The position numbers and the translations under genes are program-made. A stretch of 64,000 bases of DNA from Pseudomonas sp. ADAK18 (GTDB taxonomy: Bacteria; Pseudomonadota; Gammaproteobacteria; Pseudomonadales; Pseudomonadaceae): the NCBI RefSeq assembly GCF_012935695.1, contig NZ_CP052859.1, positions 96,001 to 160,000 on the forward strand, read 5' to 3'. Within the stretch, counting starts at the first letter, position 1. Each line of letters opens with the position of its first letter. Of this stretch, positions 46,120-54,331 are shown piece after piece. The notes beneath the pieces are model-generated. The model did no database searches. It saw only the letters and a list, made by a program, of their open reading frames with translations, and was not told the origin of the DNA.

Positions 46120-46279
46120 CTTTTTGGCTCTGCAGGATGAAAGTCACAACGATCAGAATCAGCCAAAGCAGATAAGGCCGGTACCACGCGCCTGTGGCGT
46201 CGATCCACCAATCCATGATGGCGGGAGAAAACAGATAGATCCCGACGACCAGCAGAAGGACCAATCGATAGATATACAT
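46103..46279 (-). CDS. cbrX: CbrX, small membrane protein preceding CbrA
   Basis: A 58-residue protein (starts MYIYRLVLLLVVGIYLF) with two hydrophobic helices, about residues 5-20 and 38-52, separated by a Trp-rich segment MDWWIDATGAWYRPY. It ends in a charged tail (SQKDADEL). Its last codons overlap the cbrA start in another frame, so ribosomes finishing cbrX could initiate cbrA. A gene of this kind, cbrX, is described before cbrA in P. putida. It is too short for many gene callers. Confidence 0.85.
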   Translation of the reverse strand: MYIYRLVLLLVVGIYLFSPAIMDWWIDATGAWYRPYLLWLILIVVTFILQSQKDADEL

Positions 46280-46341
46280 ACTGGCCTCTGATTAAAAAAC
46301 TGCGGCGATGGTAACGGATGGGCGCCAAGCTGCAAGAGCCC

Positions 46342-47229
46342 TTAATGTAATTGCGCTTCCGCCAGGGTCAGTGTGCGCGGGATCTGCGTGGCATCCCAGT
46401 GGCGAATGCCCCAATCCAGCAGTTCTCGTGGGCTGGCGTGCTGTAACTCATCTCCCGGCTGTTGGCCAAGGGCGCGCAGTGCCCTGAGCAGCAAAGGTGT
46501 GGCCTGGTCTGTGGTCAGGGGGGGTGAACGGTAGGATTTGCCTAGCTTGTTGCCGTCCGGCTGGATGATCAGCGGCACATGCAAATAGCGCGGCTGGGGC
46601 AGGCCCAGCAACTCCTGCAGGTACAGTTGACGGGGTGTGGAGTCGAGCAAGTCGGCGCCGCGTACGATATCGGTAACACCTTGCCAGGCATCGTCGAGCA
46701 CCACGGCCAGTTGATAGGCGTAGAGACCGTCACGGCGTCGGATCACGAAGTCGCCGACGTCGCGGCCCAGATGTTGTCGGAATTCGCCCTGCACCCGGTC
46801 GGTAAAGTGGTATTCCAGCTCCGGAACCCGTAGACGGATGGCAGCATCTTGCTGACCATGGCCCGCGTTGCGACAAAGGCCGGGATAAATCCCGTTATAG
46901 GGCTCCAGTTGCTTGCGCGAGCATGTGCAGGCGTAGGCCAACCCATGGTTGAACAGACCATTGAGCACTTCCGCGTAGGCCTCGTGCCGCTCGCTTTGTC
47001 GGACCAGTTCGCCGTCCCACTCAAAGCCGTAACTTTCCAGGGCATTGAGGATGGCTGTCTGGGCGCCGGGTTCTTCCCGTGGCGGGTCAAGGTCTTCCAT
47101 GCGCATCAGCCAGCGGCCGCTGTTTGCAAGGGCGTCGAGATAGGAGGCGAGGGCTGCGACCAGGGAACCGAAGTGCAAGTGTCCGCTGGGAGTGGGGGCG
47201 AAGCGCCCGATGTAAGAAGAGGCTGTCAT
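46342..47229 (-). CDS. gluQ: Glutamyl-Q tRNA(Asp) synthetase
   Basis: A truncated glutamyl-tRNA synthetase paralog that attaches glutamate to queuosine in tRNA(Asp). The 295-residue protein has the HIGH-type motif FAPTPSGHLHFGS (near residue 10) and a zinc site (CTCSRKQL ... GLCR, about 100-118). The KMSKS equivalent is KLGKSYRSP near residue 230. It lacks the anticodon-binding half of GltX. It follows dksA, the usual pairing, with a terminator-like hairpin between them. Confidence 0.96.
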   Translation of the reverse strand: MTASSYIGRFAPTPSGHLHFGSLVAALASYLDALANSGRWLMRMEDLDPPREEPGAQTAILNALESYGFEWDGELVRQSERHEAYAEVLNGLFNHGLAYACTCSRKQLEPYNGIYPGLCRNAGHGQQDAAIRLRVPELEYHFTDRVQGEFRQHLGRDVGDFVIRRRDGLYAYQLAVVLDDAWQGVTDIVRGADLLDSTPRQLYLQELLGLPQPRYLHVPLIIQPDGNKLGKSYRSPPLTTDQATPLLLRALRALGQQPGDELQHASPRELLDWGIRHWDATQIPRTLTLAEAQLH

Positions 47230-47265
47230 GGGCCGGATATTACTGGAAAAGTCCCAAACGGCAGA

Positions 47266-47296
47266 AACAAAAATGGGGCGTTCGCACGCCCCATTT
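47266..47296 (-). terminator. Terminator between dksA and gluQ
   Basis: AAATGGGGCGT-GCGA-ACGCCCCATTT on the reverse strand is a perfect 11-bp stem with a T-rich tail (TTGTTTC). It would limit read-through from dksA into gluQ. Confidence 0.85.
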
Positions 47297-47313
47297 GTTC
47301 AGCTCGGCGGTAA

Positions 47314-47757
47314 TTACTTGCCGACCTGTTTTTCCTTGATTTCCGCCAAGGTCTTGCAGTCCACGCACATGTCAGCGGTGGGACGCGCTTCCAGACGGCG
47401 AATACCAATCTCGACGCCGCAGGATTCGCACCAGCCGTAGTCTTCGTCTTCGATCAGTTGCAGAGTCTTGTCGATTTTCTTGATCAGCTTGCGCTCGCGA
47501 TCACGGGCGCGCAGTTCAAGGCTGAACTCTTCTTCCTGGCTGGCACGATCTGCCGGGTCAGGGAAGTTGGCCGCTTCGTCCTTCATATGGTCAACGGTAC
47601 GGTCGACCTCCTGCATCAAGTCTTGTTTCCACTTTTGCAGGATCTTTGTGAAGTGCTTGCGCATGGGCTCGCCCATGTACTCCTCGCCCTTCTTTTCCAC
47701 GTAGGGTTCGAAGCCACTGAGGCCTTGAGTTTGCTGTTGCTTTGCTTGGGTGGGCAT
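47314..47757 (-). CDS. dksA: RNA polymerase-binding factor DksA
   Basis: Binds the RNAP secondary channel and works with ppGpp in the stringent response. The 147-residue protein has a coiled coil (about 33-105), with the acidic-tip segment FPDPADRASQEEEFSLELR near residues 70-88. A four-Cys zinc finger (CESC ... CVDC, about 113-138) follows. The frame is open to 47775, but the ATG at 47757 (MPTQAKQQQ) is conserved and follows an AGAGGCGG site. It is divergent from the aminotransferase. Confidence 0.97.
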   Translation of the reverse strand: MPTQAKQQQTQGLSGFEPYVEKKGEEYMGEPMRKHFTKILQKWKQDLMQEVDRTVDHMKDEAANFPDPADRASQEEEFSLELRARDRERKLIKKIDKTLQLIEDEDYGWCESCGVEIGIRRLEARPTADMCVDCKTLAEIKEKQVGK

Positions 47758-48079
47758 GAATGGACCGCCTCTCACTCTTCTAATCCATTGCGCAGGATTG
47801 CAACATCACCGACACCTGCCGGCCCTGCGGCTGCAAGCGGGCGAACTTACCAGATAGATTCGGGGTGCGCCACTCCCGGTTGTCGAGGCACTGCTTTGCG
47901 GGGCTTGCAAACAGCCGCAGGCCGTAGCAGGGCGGGGCTTGTACTGTCTGGAAGCTTAATTTTAGTCGGTTTGCTGGCACTTGCCCGAAACGTCTGGCGC
48001 GGGCGTCGGGGCAATAGAGCATGTTTTGCGCTGCCGGTTGGGTAGAATCGAAGTTTGTCCTCATCAGTAAGGAAGGCTA
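47758..48079. other. Divergent intergenic region dksA / aminotransferase
   Basis: These 322 bases carry no convincing gene or tRNA. The region must hold the dksA promoter (leftwards) and the aminotransferase promoter (rightwards). I cannot identify either with confidence. An AAGGAAGG site precedes the aminotransferase ATG. Confidence 0.6.
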
Positions 48080-49252
48080 ATGGCTCAGCCCTACAGTGCG
48101 CGCAGTCGCGCTATCGAACCTTTTCATGTCATGGCGTTACTGGCGCGGGCCAACGAATTACAGGCCGCCGGCCATGACGTGATCCACTTGGAGATCGGCG
48201 AGCCGGATTTCACTACGGCAGAGCCCATCATTAAAGCCGGACAAGAGGCGCTGGCCAATGGCAAGACCCGGTACACCGCGGCCCGTGGCCTGCCGGAGTT
48301 GCGCGAAGCCATCAGTGGTTTCTACCAGCAACGTTACGCGCTGAATATCGACCCCGAGCGTATTCTGATCACCCCGGGCGGCTCGGGCGCCTTGCTCCTG
48401 GCCAGCAGCTTGCTGGTGGACCCGGGCAAACATTGGTTGCTGGCAGATCCAGGTTATCCGTGCAACCGGCACTTCCTGCGGCTGGTAGAAGGTGCGGCGC
48501 AATTGGTCCCGGTAGGCCCCGACGTGCGTTATCAACTGACCGCCGACCTGGTGGCCCGTCACTGGGATCAGGACAGTGTGGGCGCGCTGGTCGCCTCGCC
48601 GGCCAATCCTACCGGCACGATCCTGACGCGTGATGAACTGGCCGGGCTGTCGAGCGCGATCAAGGCGCGCAATGGGCATTTGGTGGTGGACGAGATCTAT
48701 CACGGGCTAACGTATGGCACTGACGCCGCCAGCGTGCTGGAAGTGGACGACGAAGCCTTCGTTTTAAATAGCTTTTCAAAGTATTTCGGAATGACCGGCT
48801 GGCGCCTGGGCTGGCTGGTGGCGCCGCCTGCTGCGGTCGGTGAATTGGAGAAGTTGGCGCAGAACCTCTACATCAGTGCCCCGAGCATGGCGCAGCACGC
48901 GGCTTTGGCCTGCTTTACCCCGCAAACGTTGAGCATTCTTGAAGAGCGTCGTGCCGAGTTTGGCCGTCGGCGAGACTTTCTGTTGCCGGCGTTGCGGGAG
49001 TTGGGGTTCGGTATCGCCGTCGAGCCGGAAGGTGCTTTCTACTTGTATGCCGATATCAGCGCATTTGGCGGAGATGCCTTCGCGTTCTGCCGGCACTTCC
49101 TCGAAACAGAACATGTGGCGTTCACGCCGGGGCTGGACTTTGGTCGTTATCAGGCCGGTCACCATGTTCGATTTGCCTACACGCAAAACCTTGATCGGCT
49201 ACAGGAAGCTGTGGAGCGGATTGCCCGTGGCTTACGGAGTTGGCAAGGCTGA
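48080..49252 (+). CDS. Class I/II PLP-dependent aminotransferase
   Basis: A 390-residue fold-type I aminotransferase. Motifs visible are the N-terminal EIGEPDFTT, the PLP-phosphate region GGSGALLL (about residues 100-107), ASPANPTG near 173, DEIYHGL near 204 and the PLP lysine Lys234 in [16 protein letters not shown]. An Arg that binds the substrate carboxylate lies near residue 366 (VRFAYT). The amino donor and acceptor are unknown; AspC/MalY-type annotations would be guesses. Its stop overlaps the sfsA start. Confidence 0.9.
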   Translation: MAQPYSARSRAIEPFHVMALLARANELQAAGHDVIHLEIGEPDFTTAEPIIKAGQEALANGKTRYTAARGLPELREAISGFYQQRYALNIDPERILITPGGSGALLLASSLLVDPGKHWLLADPGYPCNRHFLRLVEGAAQLVPVGPDVRYQLTADLVARHWDQDSVGALVASPANPTGTILTRDELAGLSSAIKARNGHLVVDEIYHGLTYGTDAASVLEVDDEAFVLNSFSKYFGMTGWRLGWLVAPPAAVGELEKLAQNLYISAPSMAQHAALACFTPQTLSILEERRAEFGRRRDFLLPALRELGFGIAVEPEGAFYLYADISAFGGDAFAFCRHFLETEHVAFTPGLDFGRYQAGHHVRFAYTQNLDRLQEAVERIARGLRSWQG

Positions 49253-49965
49253 TGCGCTTTCATCCTCCCCTCGAAGAAGGGCGGCTGATTCGCCGCTACA
49301 AGCGCTTTCTTGCCGATATCGAAACCGTTACCGGCGAGTTGCTGACCATTCACTGCCCAAACACCGGCTCGATGTTCAACTGCATGGTTGAAGGCGGTCA
49401 GGTTTGGTTCAGTCGTTCCAACGACCCCAAGCGCAAGTTGCCCGGTACCTGGGAAATCAGCGAGACCCCGCAGGGACGCCTGGCCTGCGTTAATACCGCG
49501 CGTGCCAATCAGTTGGTCGAAGAAGCACTACGCGCCGGGGTGATCGCCGAGCTCAATGGCTTTACCGGGTTGAAGCGTGAAGTGGCCTATGGTCAGGAGA
49601 ACAGCCGGATCGACTTTCGCCTGGATTACCCCTTGGGCGCGGCCTATGTAGAAGTCAAAAGTGTCACCCTCGGCTTTGACGGCTCCTCGATAGCGGCGTT
49701 TCCCGATGCGGTGACTCAGCGTGGGGCCAAGCATTTGCGCGAACTGGCACATCTGGCCCGTGATGGCGTGCGGGCGGTGCAGTTGTATTGCGTCAACCTG
49801 TCGGGTATCGACGCGGTGCGTCCGGCTGAAGAAATTGATCCCGGTTACGCTACGGCGTTGCGGGAAGCTAAGGCTGCTGGCGTGGAGGTGTTGGCGTACG
49901 GTGTGCGAGTGACCTCAGAGGAAATCTACGTCGACCGGCGACTGGATGTGATTCTGGACGACTAG
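49252..49965 (+). CDS. sfsA: Sugar fermentation stimulation protein homolog SfsA
   Basis: A 237-residue member of the SfsA family, which combines an OB-like N-terminal part with a nuclease-like fold; the molecular role is unsettled. Family features are the start [32 protein letters not shown] near residue 40, the acidic/Lys motif RIDFRLDY ... YVEVKSVTL near 120-140, and [20 protein letters not shown] take the ATG at 49252, which overlaps the upstream stop. It is convergent with the Rieske gene; the 3' ends overlap by four bases. Confidence 0.95.
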   Translation: MRFHPPLEEGRLIRRYKRFLADIETVTGELLTIHCPNTGSMFNCMVEGGQVWFSRSNDPKRKLPGTWEISETPQGRLACVNTARANQLVEEALRAGVIAELNGFTGLKREVAYGQENSRIDFRLDYPLGAAYVEVKSVTLGFDGSSIAAFPDAVTQRGAKHLRELAHLARDGVRAVQLYCVNLSGIDAVRPAEEIDPGYATALREAKAAGVEVLAYGVRVTSEEIYVDRRLDVILDD

Positions 49966-50279
49966 AGCTGTACCCACAGGCCCTGTTCGTCTTCGCGGCC
50001 GGGCAGGGCGATCAGGCTTTGGCCTGCGCAGGGGCCGGCGACACACTCACCGCTTTCGATCAGGAACAGTGCGCCATGGGTGGCGCACTGGATCAGGCTG
50101 GCGCTGGGGTCGAGGAACTGATTTGGTTGCCATTCCAGCGGTACTCCACGATGGGGGCAGCGGTTGATATAAAAGTAGGCCACGCCTTCCCGGCGTACGG
50201 CAAACAGCTTGCGGCCGTCGACATCGAAGCCGAGGCTGCTGTCTGGGGCGAGTGCCTGGGAAGGGCAAAGAAACTTCAT
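49962..50279 (-). CDS. Small Rieske [2Fe-2S] protein
   Basis: A 105-residue stand-alone Rieske domain. Cluster ligands are visible as Cys41-x-His43 (CPHRG) and Cys65-x-x-His68 (CATHGALF). It has no membrane segment or signal peptide, so it is a soluble ferredoxin-like electron carrier or assembly protein, partner unknown. The ATG at 50279 has a GAGGA site five bases upstream; an in-frame TTG at 50291 is less likely. It is divergent from hmuT, with a Fur-like site between them. Confidence 0.9.
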   Translation of the reverse strand: MKFLCPSQALAPDSSLGFDVDGRKLFAVRREGVAYFYINRCPHRGVPLEWQPNQFLDPSASLIQCATHGALFLIESGECVAGPCAGQSLIALPGREDEQGLWVQL

Positions 50280-50353
50280 GTCGATCCTCAAGGGCCGTCG
50301 TTTGCGGGCTGCAGGGCTATCCTGGGTTTACGGGTGAGCTCGGTGCTTGACGC

Positions 50354-50372
50354 GCAAATGCAAACAATTATC
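50354..50372. promoter_or_regulatory. Candidate Fur box upstream of hmuTUV
   Basis: GCAAATGCAAACAATTATC matches 13 of 19 positions of the Fur consensus, with the second half (ATTATC) perfect. It lies about 115 bases before hmuT and could also affect the divergent Rieske gene. Confidence 0.5.
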
Positions 50373-50485
50373 AAATGCCCGCTTCGCCCGTTAGGTAACT
50401 GCTCGCTCAGTACGATGCCAGACAGTGTTGATCTGTCACATGGCCGAGTGATTCAGTGGGTCAACCCTTGGAAGGAAACCCTTTT

Positions 50486-51364
50486 ATGCGCCTGAGTGCC
50501 AGCGCTATTGCGCTTGTTGTCGGACTGCTGGTCAATCATGGGGCTCAGGCCTCTGAACCGCCGCAACGGTGGGTCAGCGCTGGCGGGGCGTTGTCGGAGT
50601 GGGTGACGGCTTTGGGCGCGGAATCGAAATTGGTGGGCGTCGACACTACCAGCCAGCACCCGGCATCGCTCAAGGCATTGCCGAGCATCGGTTACCAACG
50701 CCAGCTCTCGGCTGAAGGCATTCTCAGTTTGCGCCCACAAGTCCTGGTTGGCACCGAAGAAATGGGGCCACCACCGGTATTGGCGCAAATTCGCAGCGCG
50801 GGCGTGCAGGTCGAGATGTTTTCGGCGCAGCCTGACCTGCCGACCTTGCAGGGCAACCTCCAACATCTGGGCAAGTTGCTGGGCAACGAAGCCAAAGCCG
50901 CTGCATTGTTTACCGACTATCAGCAGCAGCTTGAGCAGCAAAAGAGCTGGGTCACCAACGCCCAAACCACGCAAAAGGCGCCAGGAGTACTGTTACTGCT
51001 GGGGCATGCCGGTGGCAAACCACTGATTGCCGGCAAAGACACCGCTGCCGATTGGATGCTGCAGCAGGCGGGTGGGCACAATCTGGCGACCCACAGTGGT
51101 TACAAGCCATTTTCCGTAGAATCACTGGCGGGTTTGAGTCCTGACGTGCTGGTATTCGCTGATCGTGCGCTGACGGGGGATGCGGCACGTGTAGCGCTGT
51201 TCAAGGAGAATCCGATCCTGGCCTCGACGCCGGCAGCCAAAAATGGTCGCGTCTTCGAACTGGACCCCACCCTGCTGGTGGGTGGTCTGGGGCCGCGTCT
51301 GCCGCAAAGCCTGGTAAAGCTGTCCGCCGGTTTCTACCCGTCCCAGGCTAAAATTGCCCCATGA
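50486..51364 (+). CDS. hmuT: Heme ABC transporter, periplasmic binding protein
   Basis: Binds heme in the periplasm for import. The 292-residue protein has a signal peptide of about 23 residues, with cleavage near GAQA. A class III binding-protein fold follows, with two lobes joined by a long helix: RWVSAGGALSEWVTALG, VGVDTTSQHPASLKALPSIGY, LLLLGHAGGKPLIAGKDT, and the end LDPTLLVGGLGPRLPQSL. The Tyr in SIGYQRQLS is the expected heme ligand. The ATG at 50486 follows a GGAAGGAAA site. It overlaps hmuU by four bases. Confidence 0.93.
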   Translation: MRLSASAIALVVGLLVNHGAQASEPPQRWVSAGGALSEWVTALGAESKLVGVDTTSQHPASLKALPSIGYQRQLSAEGILSLRPQVLVGTEEMGPPPVLAQIRSAGVQVEMFSAQPDLPTLQGNLQHLGKLLGNEAKAAALFTDYQQQLEQQKSWVTNAQTTQKAPGVLLLLGHAGGKPLIAGKDTAADWMLQQAGGHNLATHSGYKPFSVESLAGLSPDVLVFADRALTGDAARVALFKENPILASTPAAKNGRVFELDPTLLVGGLGPRLPQSLVKLSAGFYPSQAKIAP

Positions 51365-52398
51365 CTCCTCTGGTTAAACCACGAACGCTGTTTATTGGCT
51401 TGAGTCTGCTGTGTGTATTGGCGATCTGGCTGTCATTGGCCCTGGGGCCGGTCAGCCTGCCGCTGCTGGACACGTTGCGGGCGGCCTTGCGCTTGCTCGG
51501 CGTGCCGATTGAAGCCCAAGGGCTGGAACAGGCGGAATTGATTCTGGGGCAGATTCGCCTGCCGCGTACCTTGCTGGGGCTGGCGGTTGGCGGTGTGCTG
51601 GCGCTGTCGGGCGTCGCCATGCAAGGGCTGTTTCGTAACCCGTTGGCCGACCCTGGCCTGGTGGGTGTTTCCAGCGGTGCGGCGCTGGGGGCTGCGATTG
51701 CGATTGTCGGCGGCGCGTTCTTTGGTGGTCTGCCCGATGCCCTTGGGCCGTATTTGCTTTCATTGTGTGCGTTTCTCGGGGGCTTGGGCGTGACGGCGCT
51801 GGTCTACCGCCTGGGGCGGCGCAACGGCCAGACGAATGTCGCCACCATGCTGCTTGCCGGGATCGCGCTGACGGCCCTGGCCAGCTCTGCGGTCGGGCTG
51901 TTTACCTACCTGGCGGATGACGCCACCTTGCGCACCCTGACGTTCTGGAACCTCGGCAGCCTCAACGGCGCCAGCTACTCGCGGTTGTGGCCGCTGCTAT
52001 TGGTGAGCGGTGGTGTCGCGCTATGGCTGCCACGCCGAGCCAAGGCGTTGAATGCCCTGTTGCTGGGTGAGTCGGAAGCCAGTCACTTGGGGATCGATGT
52101 CGAGGGGCTGAAGCGTGAGTTAGTGTTTTGCACAGCGCTAGGTGTCGGTGCTGCGGTGGCCGCTGCCGGGATGATTGGCTTTGTCGGGTTGGTGGTGCCT
52201 CATCTGGTACGGCTGCTTGCCGGACCTGATCATCGAGTGTTGTTGCCGGCCTCGGTGCTGGCGGGGGCAAGCTTGCTGCTGTTTGCCGACCTGGTGGCCC
52301 GCCTGGCCCTGGCGCCGGCGGAATTGCCGATCGGTATCGTTACAGCGTTTATCGGCGCCCCGTTTTTTCTCTACTTGTTGTTACGAGGGCGCGCCTGA
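51361..52398 (+). CDS. hmuU: Heme ABC transporter, permease
   Basis: A FecCD/BtuC-type permease of 345 residues with about ten transmembrane helices. Signatures are [23 protein letters not shown] near residue 65, [20 protein letters not shown] near 90, and the ATPase-coupling segment [13 protein letters not shown] near 235. The last part has [20 protein letters not shown]. Start and stop codons overlap with hmuT (ATGA) and hmuV (TGATG), a tight three-gene operon. Confidence 0.95.
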   Translation: MTPLVKPRTLFIGLSLLCVLAIWLSLALGPVSLPLLDTLRAALRLLGVPIEAQGLEQAELILGQIRLPRTLLGLAVGGVLALSGVAMQGLFRNPLADPGLVGVSSGAALGAAIAIVGGAFFGGLPDALGPYLLSLCAFLGGLGVTALVYRLGRRNGQTNVATMLLAGIALTALASSAVGLFTYLADDATLRTLTFWNLGSLNGASYSRLWPLLLVSGGVALWLPRRAKALNALLLGESEASHLGIDVEGLKRELVFCTALGVGAAVAAAGMIGFVGLVVPHLVRLLAGPDHRVLLPASVLAGASLLLFADLVARLALAPAELPIGIVTAFIGAPFFLYLLLRGRA

Positions 52399-53165
52399 TG
52401 CTGCGAGTGCAAGAGTTGCAGATCTGTCGCGGCAAGAAAACCGTGTTGGCGGACGTCACCCTCGACTTGCGTCCGGGCGAAGTGCTCGGTGTTCTGGGGC
52501 CTAACGGCGCGGGCAAAAGTACGTTGCTTGGCGCCTTGTGCGGTGAGTTGCAACCGGACCACGGGCAGGTCTGGCTGGATCAGCGGGAGTTGAAGGATTG
52601 GAGCGGTGCGCAACGGGCTCAGCGCCTGGCGGTGTTGCCTCAGACCTCGACCCTGGATTTCGCCTTCCGTGTTGAAGAAGTTGTCGGCATGGGCCGCTTA
52701 CCTCATCAGACCGGTCAGGTGCGCGACGATGAGATTATCAACGCTGCCTTGCACGCTGCTGACGTCGGCCACCTGAGTGGGCGTAGCTACCTGGCCTTGT
52801 CGGGCGGCGAGCGCCAGCGTGTGCACTTGGCACGGGTGCTGGCGCAACTCTGGCCGGGTGAGGCCGGGCAGACCTTGTTGCTGGATGAGCCGACATCGAT
52901 GCTCGACCCACTGCACCAGCACACGACCCTGCAGGCCATTCGTACTTTTGCCGACCGTGGCGCCGCCGTGTTGGTCATCCTGCATGACCTCAACCTGGCC
53001 GCCCGCTACTGTGATCGCATCCTGTTGCTGGAGGACGGTCGCCCGCATGCCTTGGATACACCTGCGCAGGTCATGCAGCCTGGGCCTCTGAAAGCGGTGT
53101 TTGGCCTGGACGTGCTGGTGCAACCGCATCCCGAGCGTGGTCATCCACTGATTATTGCGCGCTGA
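52398..53165 (+). CDS. hmuV: Heme ABC transporter, ATPase
   Basis: Drives heme import through HmuU. The 255-residue ABC ATPase has Walker [10 protein letters not shown] (34-42), Q-loop near LPQTSTLDF (about 80), the signature [15 protein letters not shown] near 134, Walker [12 protein letters not shown] near 160 and the switch His in [12 protein letters not shown]. It ends 27 bases before the PrrF terminator, which reads in from the other strand. No heme oxygenase, receptor or hmuS gene accompanies this operon here. Confidence 0.95.
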   Translation: MLRVQELQICRGKKTVLADVTLDLRPGEVLGVLGPNGAGKSTLLGALCGELQPDHGQVWLDQRELKDWSGAQRAQRLAVLPQTSTLDFAFRVEEVVGMGRLPHQTGQVRDDEIINAALHAADVGHLSGRSYLALSGGERQRVHLARVLAQLWPGEAGQTLLLDEPTSMLDPLHQHTTLQAIRTFADRGAAVLVILHDLNLAARYCDRILLLEDGRPHALDTPAQVMQPGPLKAVFGLDVLVQPHPERGHPLIIAR

Positions 53166-53192
53166 TACGTCAGCGATCGCTTTTCTCCTGGC

Positions 53193-53305
53193 AAAAAAAG
53201 ACCCGGCAAGAGCCGGGTCAAATAACCGTGATTAGCCTGATGAGGAGATAATCTGAGAGTCCGAACCAATGGTCTTCCAGTTATCGGCTGATCTCGCGAT
53301 CAGTT
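53193..53305 (-). ncRNA. prrF: PrrF iron-responsive small RNA
   Basis: About 113 bases on the reverse strand, between hmuV and the TfoX-like gene. It begins near CAACTGATCGCGAGATCAGC and contains the PrrF core TCTCAGATTATCTCCTCATC and AGGCTAATCACGG. It ends in a GACCCGG-CTCTTG-CCGGGTC hairpin with seven T residues. Under low iron PrrF represses mRNAs for iron-containing proteins such as sodB. The promoter carries a Fur box. P. aeruginosa has two tandem copies near its heme genes; only one is seen here. Ends are predicted. Confidence 0.93.
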
Positions 53306-53307
53306 GT

Positions 53308-53339
53308 GATAATCATAACGATTCTCATTTGAGAGTCAA
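53308..53339 (-). promoter_or_regulatory. prrF promoter with Fur box
   Basis: On the reverse strand TTGACT (53334-53339) and TATGAT (53312-53317) have a 16-base spacer. A Fur box GATAATCATAACGATTCTC (53308-53326, plus strand) covers the -10, matching 15 of 19 consensus positions. Iron-loaded Fur should block the promoter. Confidence 0.88.
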
Positions 53340-53417
53340 CATTTGTTTTTGAAGTCTTTTCGGCTTTCCTCGACCACTCGTTTGGAATCCCCGTGAACGC
53401 TAGGCCAAGTGGCCAGT

Positions 53418-53690
53418 TCAATTCTTGTGGCGGGCTGAAAGGGCATCCAGTTGGCGATTCAACGCCTCCTTGCGCTCGGCGGGAAGGTCGTTCCAGTGCA
53501 TATCCATCAACGCTCCTTCGATGGCATACAGCAGCACTTTGGAGGCTCTGAACCCTCGAGTTCGTACGGCCCTGTAGGCGTCTACCGCCCCCAGACGGCG
53601 AAGATCCGATGCGCTGTGGATGCCCACCGCATGCAGCCACTGCGCCGATGTCTTGCCAAGGTTTTTCAGGTGTTGCAACTCATCATTCAT
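53418..53690 (-). CDS. TfoX C-terminal domain protein
   Basis: A 90-residue protein consisting only of the helical TfoX/Sxy C-terminal domain: LKNLGKTSAQWLHAVGIHSASDLRRLGAVDAYRAV and then LLYAIEGALMDMHWNDLP. TfoX itself regulates competence, but stand-alone C-domains are common and uncharacterised. The longer frame to 53741 is possible, yet AGGAGG just before the ATG at 53690 decides the start. Downstream is the prrF promoter, upstream a 200-base gap with no gene. Confidence 0.82.
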   Translation of the reverse strand: MNDELQHLKNLGKTSAQWLHAVGIHSASDLRRLGAVDAYRAVRTRGFRASKVLLYAIEGALMDMHWNDLPAERKEALNRQLDALSARHKN

Positions 53691-53894
53691 CAAGCCTCCT
53701 TGCGACGGCCGAATGGTGCGGTGGGTATCGTGACCAGGCAAGCCTGAAAGGAGTGTAGCGCTCAGTAGGAAAAACGTAGTTGTTTGGTCAGTATCGACGC
53801 AAAAGCTTCTAAGGCTGATGTCGGGATTTTGCTCGCAGGCAGGCGAAGGGAGCCCGGTACGACGGGCGTGCAGCTGGGAATGTGAGCAGCCGTA

Positions 53895-54239
53895 CTACTT
53901 GGTGCGGTAGCGCAGGCGAGTGCCGAAATTGACCGACATGAGAATCTCGTCGGCAGTCAACTCCGGTGAGAAGTAGGTGCCCGAGATCTGTGCATGGGCC
54001 ACGCTGGCGCCTTCCAGGGAGCAGTCGCGCAAGTCCAGACCGCGCAGGTCGGCGGAGCGGAAGTAAGCGTCAGTGAAATCCACACCCTCAGCGTTCAGGT
54101 CACGCAGATCCAGGCCGCGAAAGTCACCACCACGCATGTCGATGGTGCCGTCTTTCGGACGCTCCTGGTTGAAACCGCGGATGTCATCTTTATGCAGAAG
54201 CGCGTACAGGGGGGAATCAAGAAGCTTTGGCTGGCTCAC
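53895..54239 (-). CDS. Pentapeptide-repeat protein
   Basis: A 114-residue protein with a central run of pentapeptide repeats (A/N D/L x x pattern) from about residue 36 to 84: GGDFRGLDLRDLNAEG, VDFTDAYFRSADLRGL, DLRDCSLEGASVAHAQISG. These should form a right-handed quadrilateral beta-helix. The C-terminal segment YFSPELTADEILMSVNFGTRLRY is also typical of its Pseudomonas relatives. Some family members mimic DNA and protect gyrase, but nothing here shows that. Function unknown. Confidence 0.85.
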   Translation of the reverse strand: MSQPKLLDSPLYALLHKDDIRGFNQERPKDGTIDMRGGDFRGLDLRDLNAEGVDFTDAYFRSADLRGLDLRDCSLEGASVAHAQISGTYFSPELTADEILMSVNFGTRLRYRTK

Positions 54240-54331
54240 AACGGCGTCTCCTGTTGGATTTATAGCGCCATTATAGTGCCACTATTCCTTGGTCGTGAGC
54301 CAATGAGGGCTTCACGACCAGGAAATTTTTC

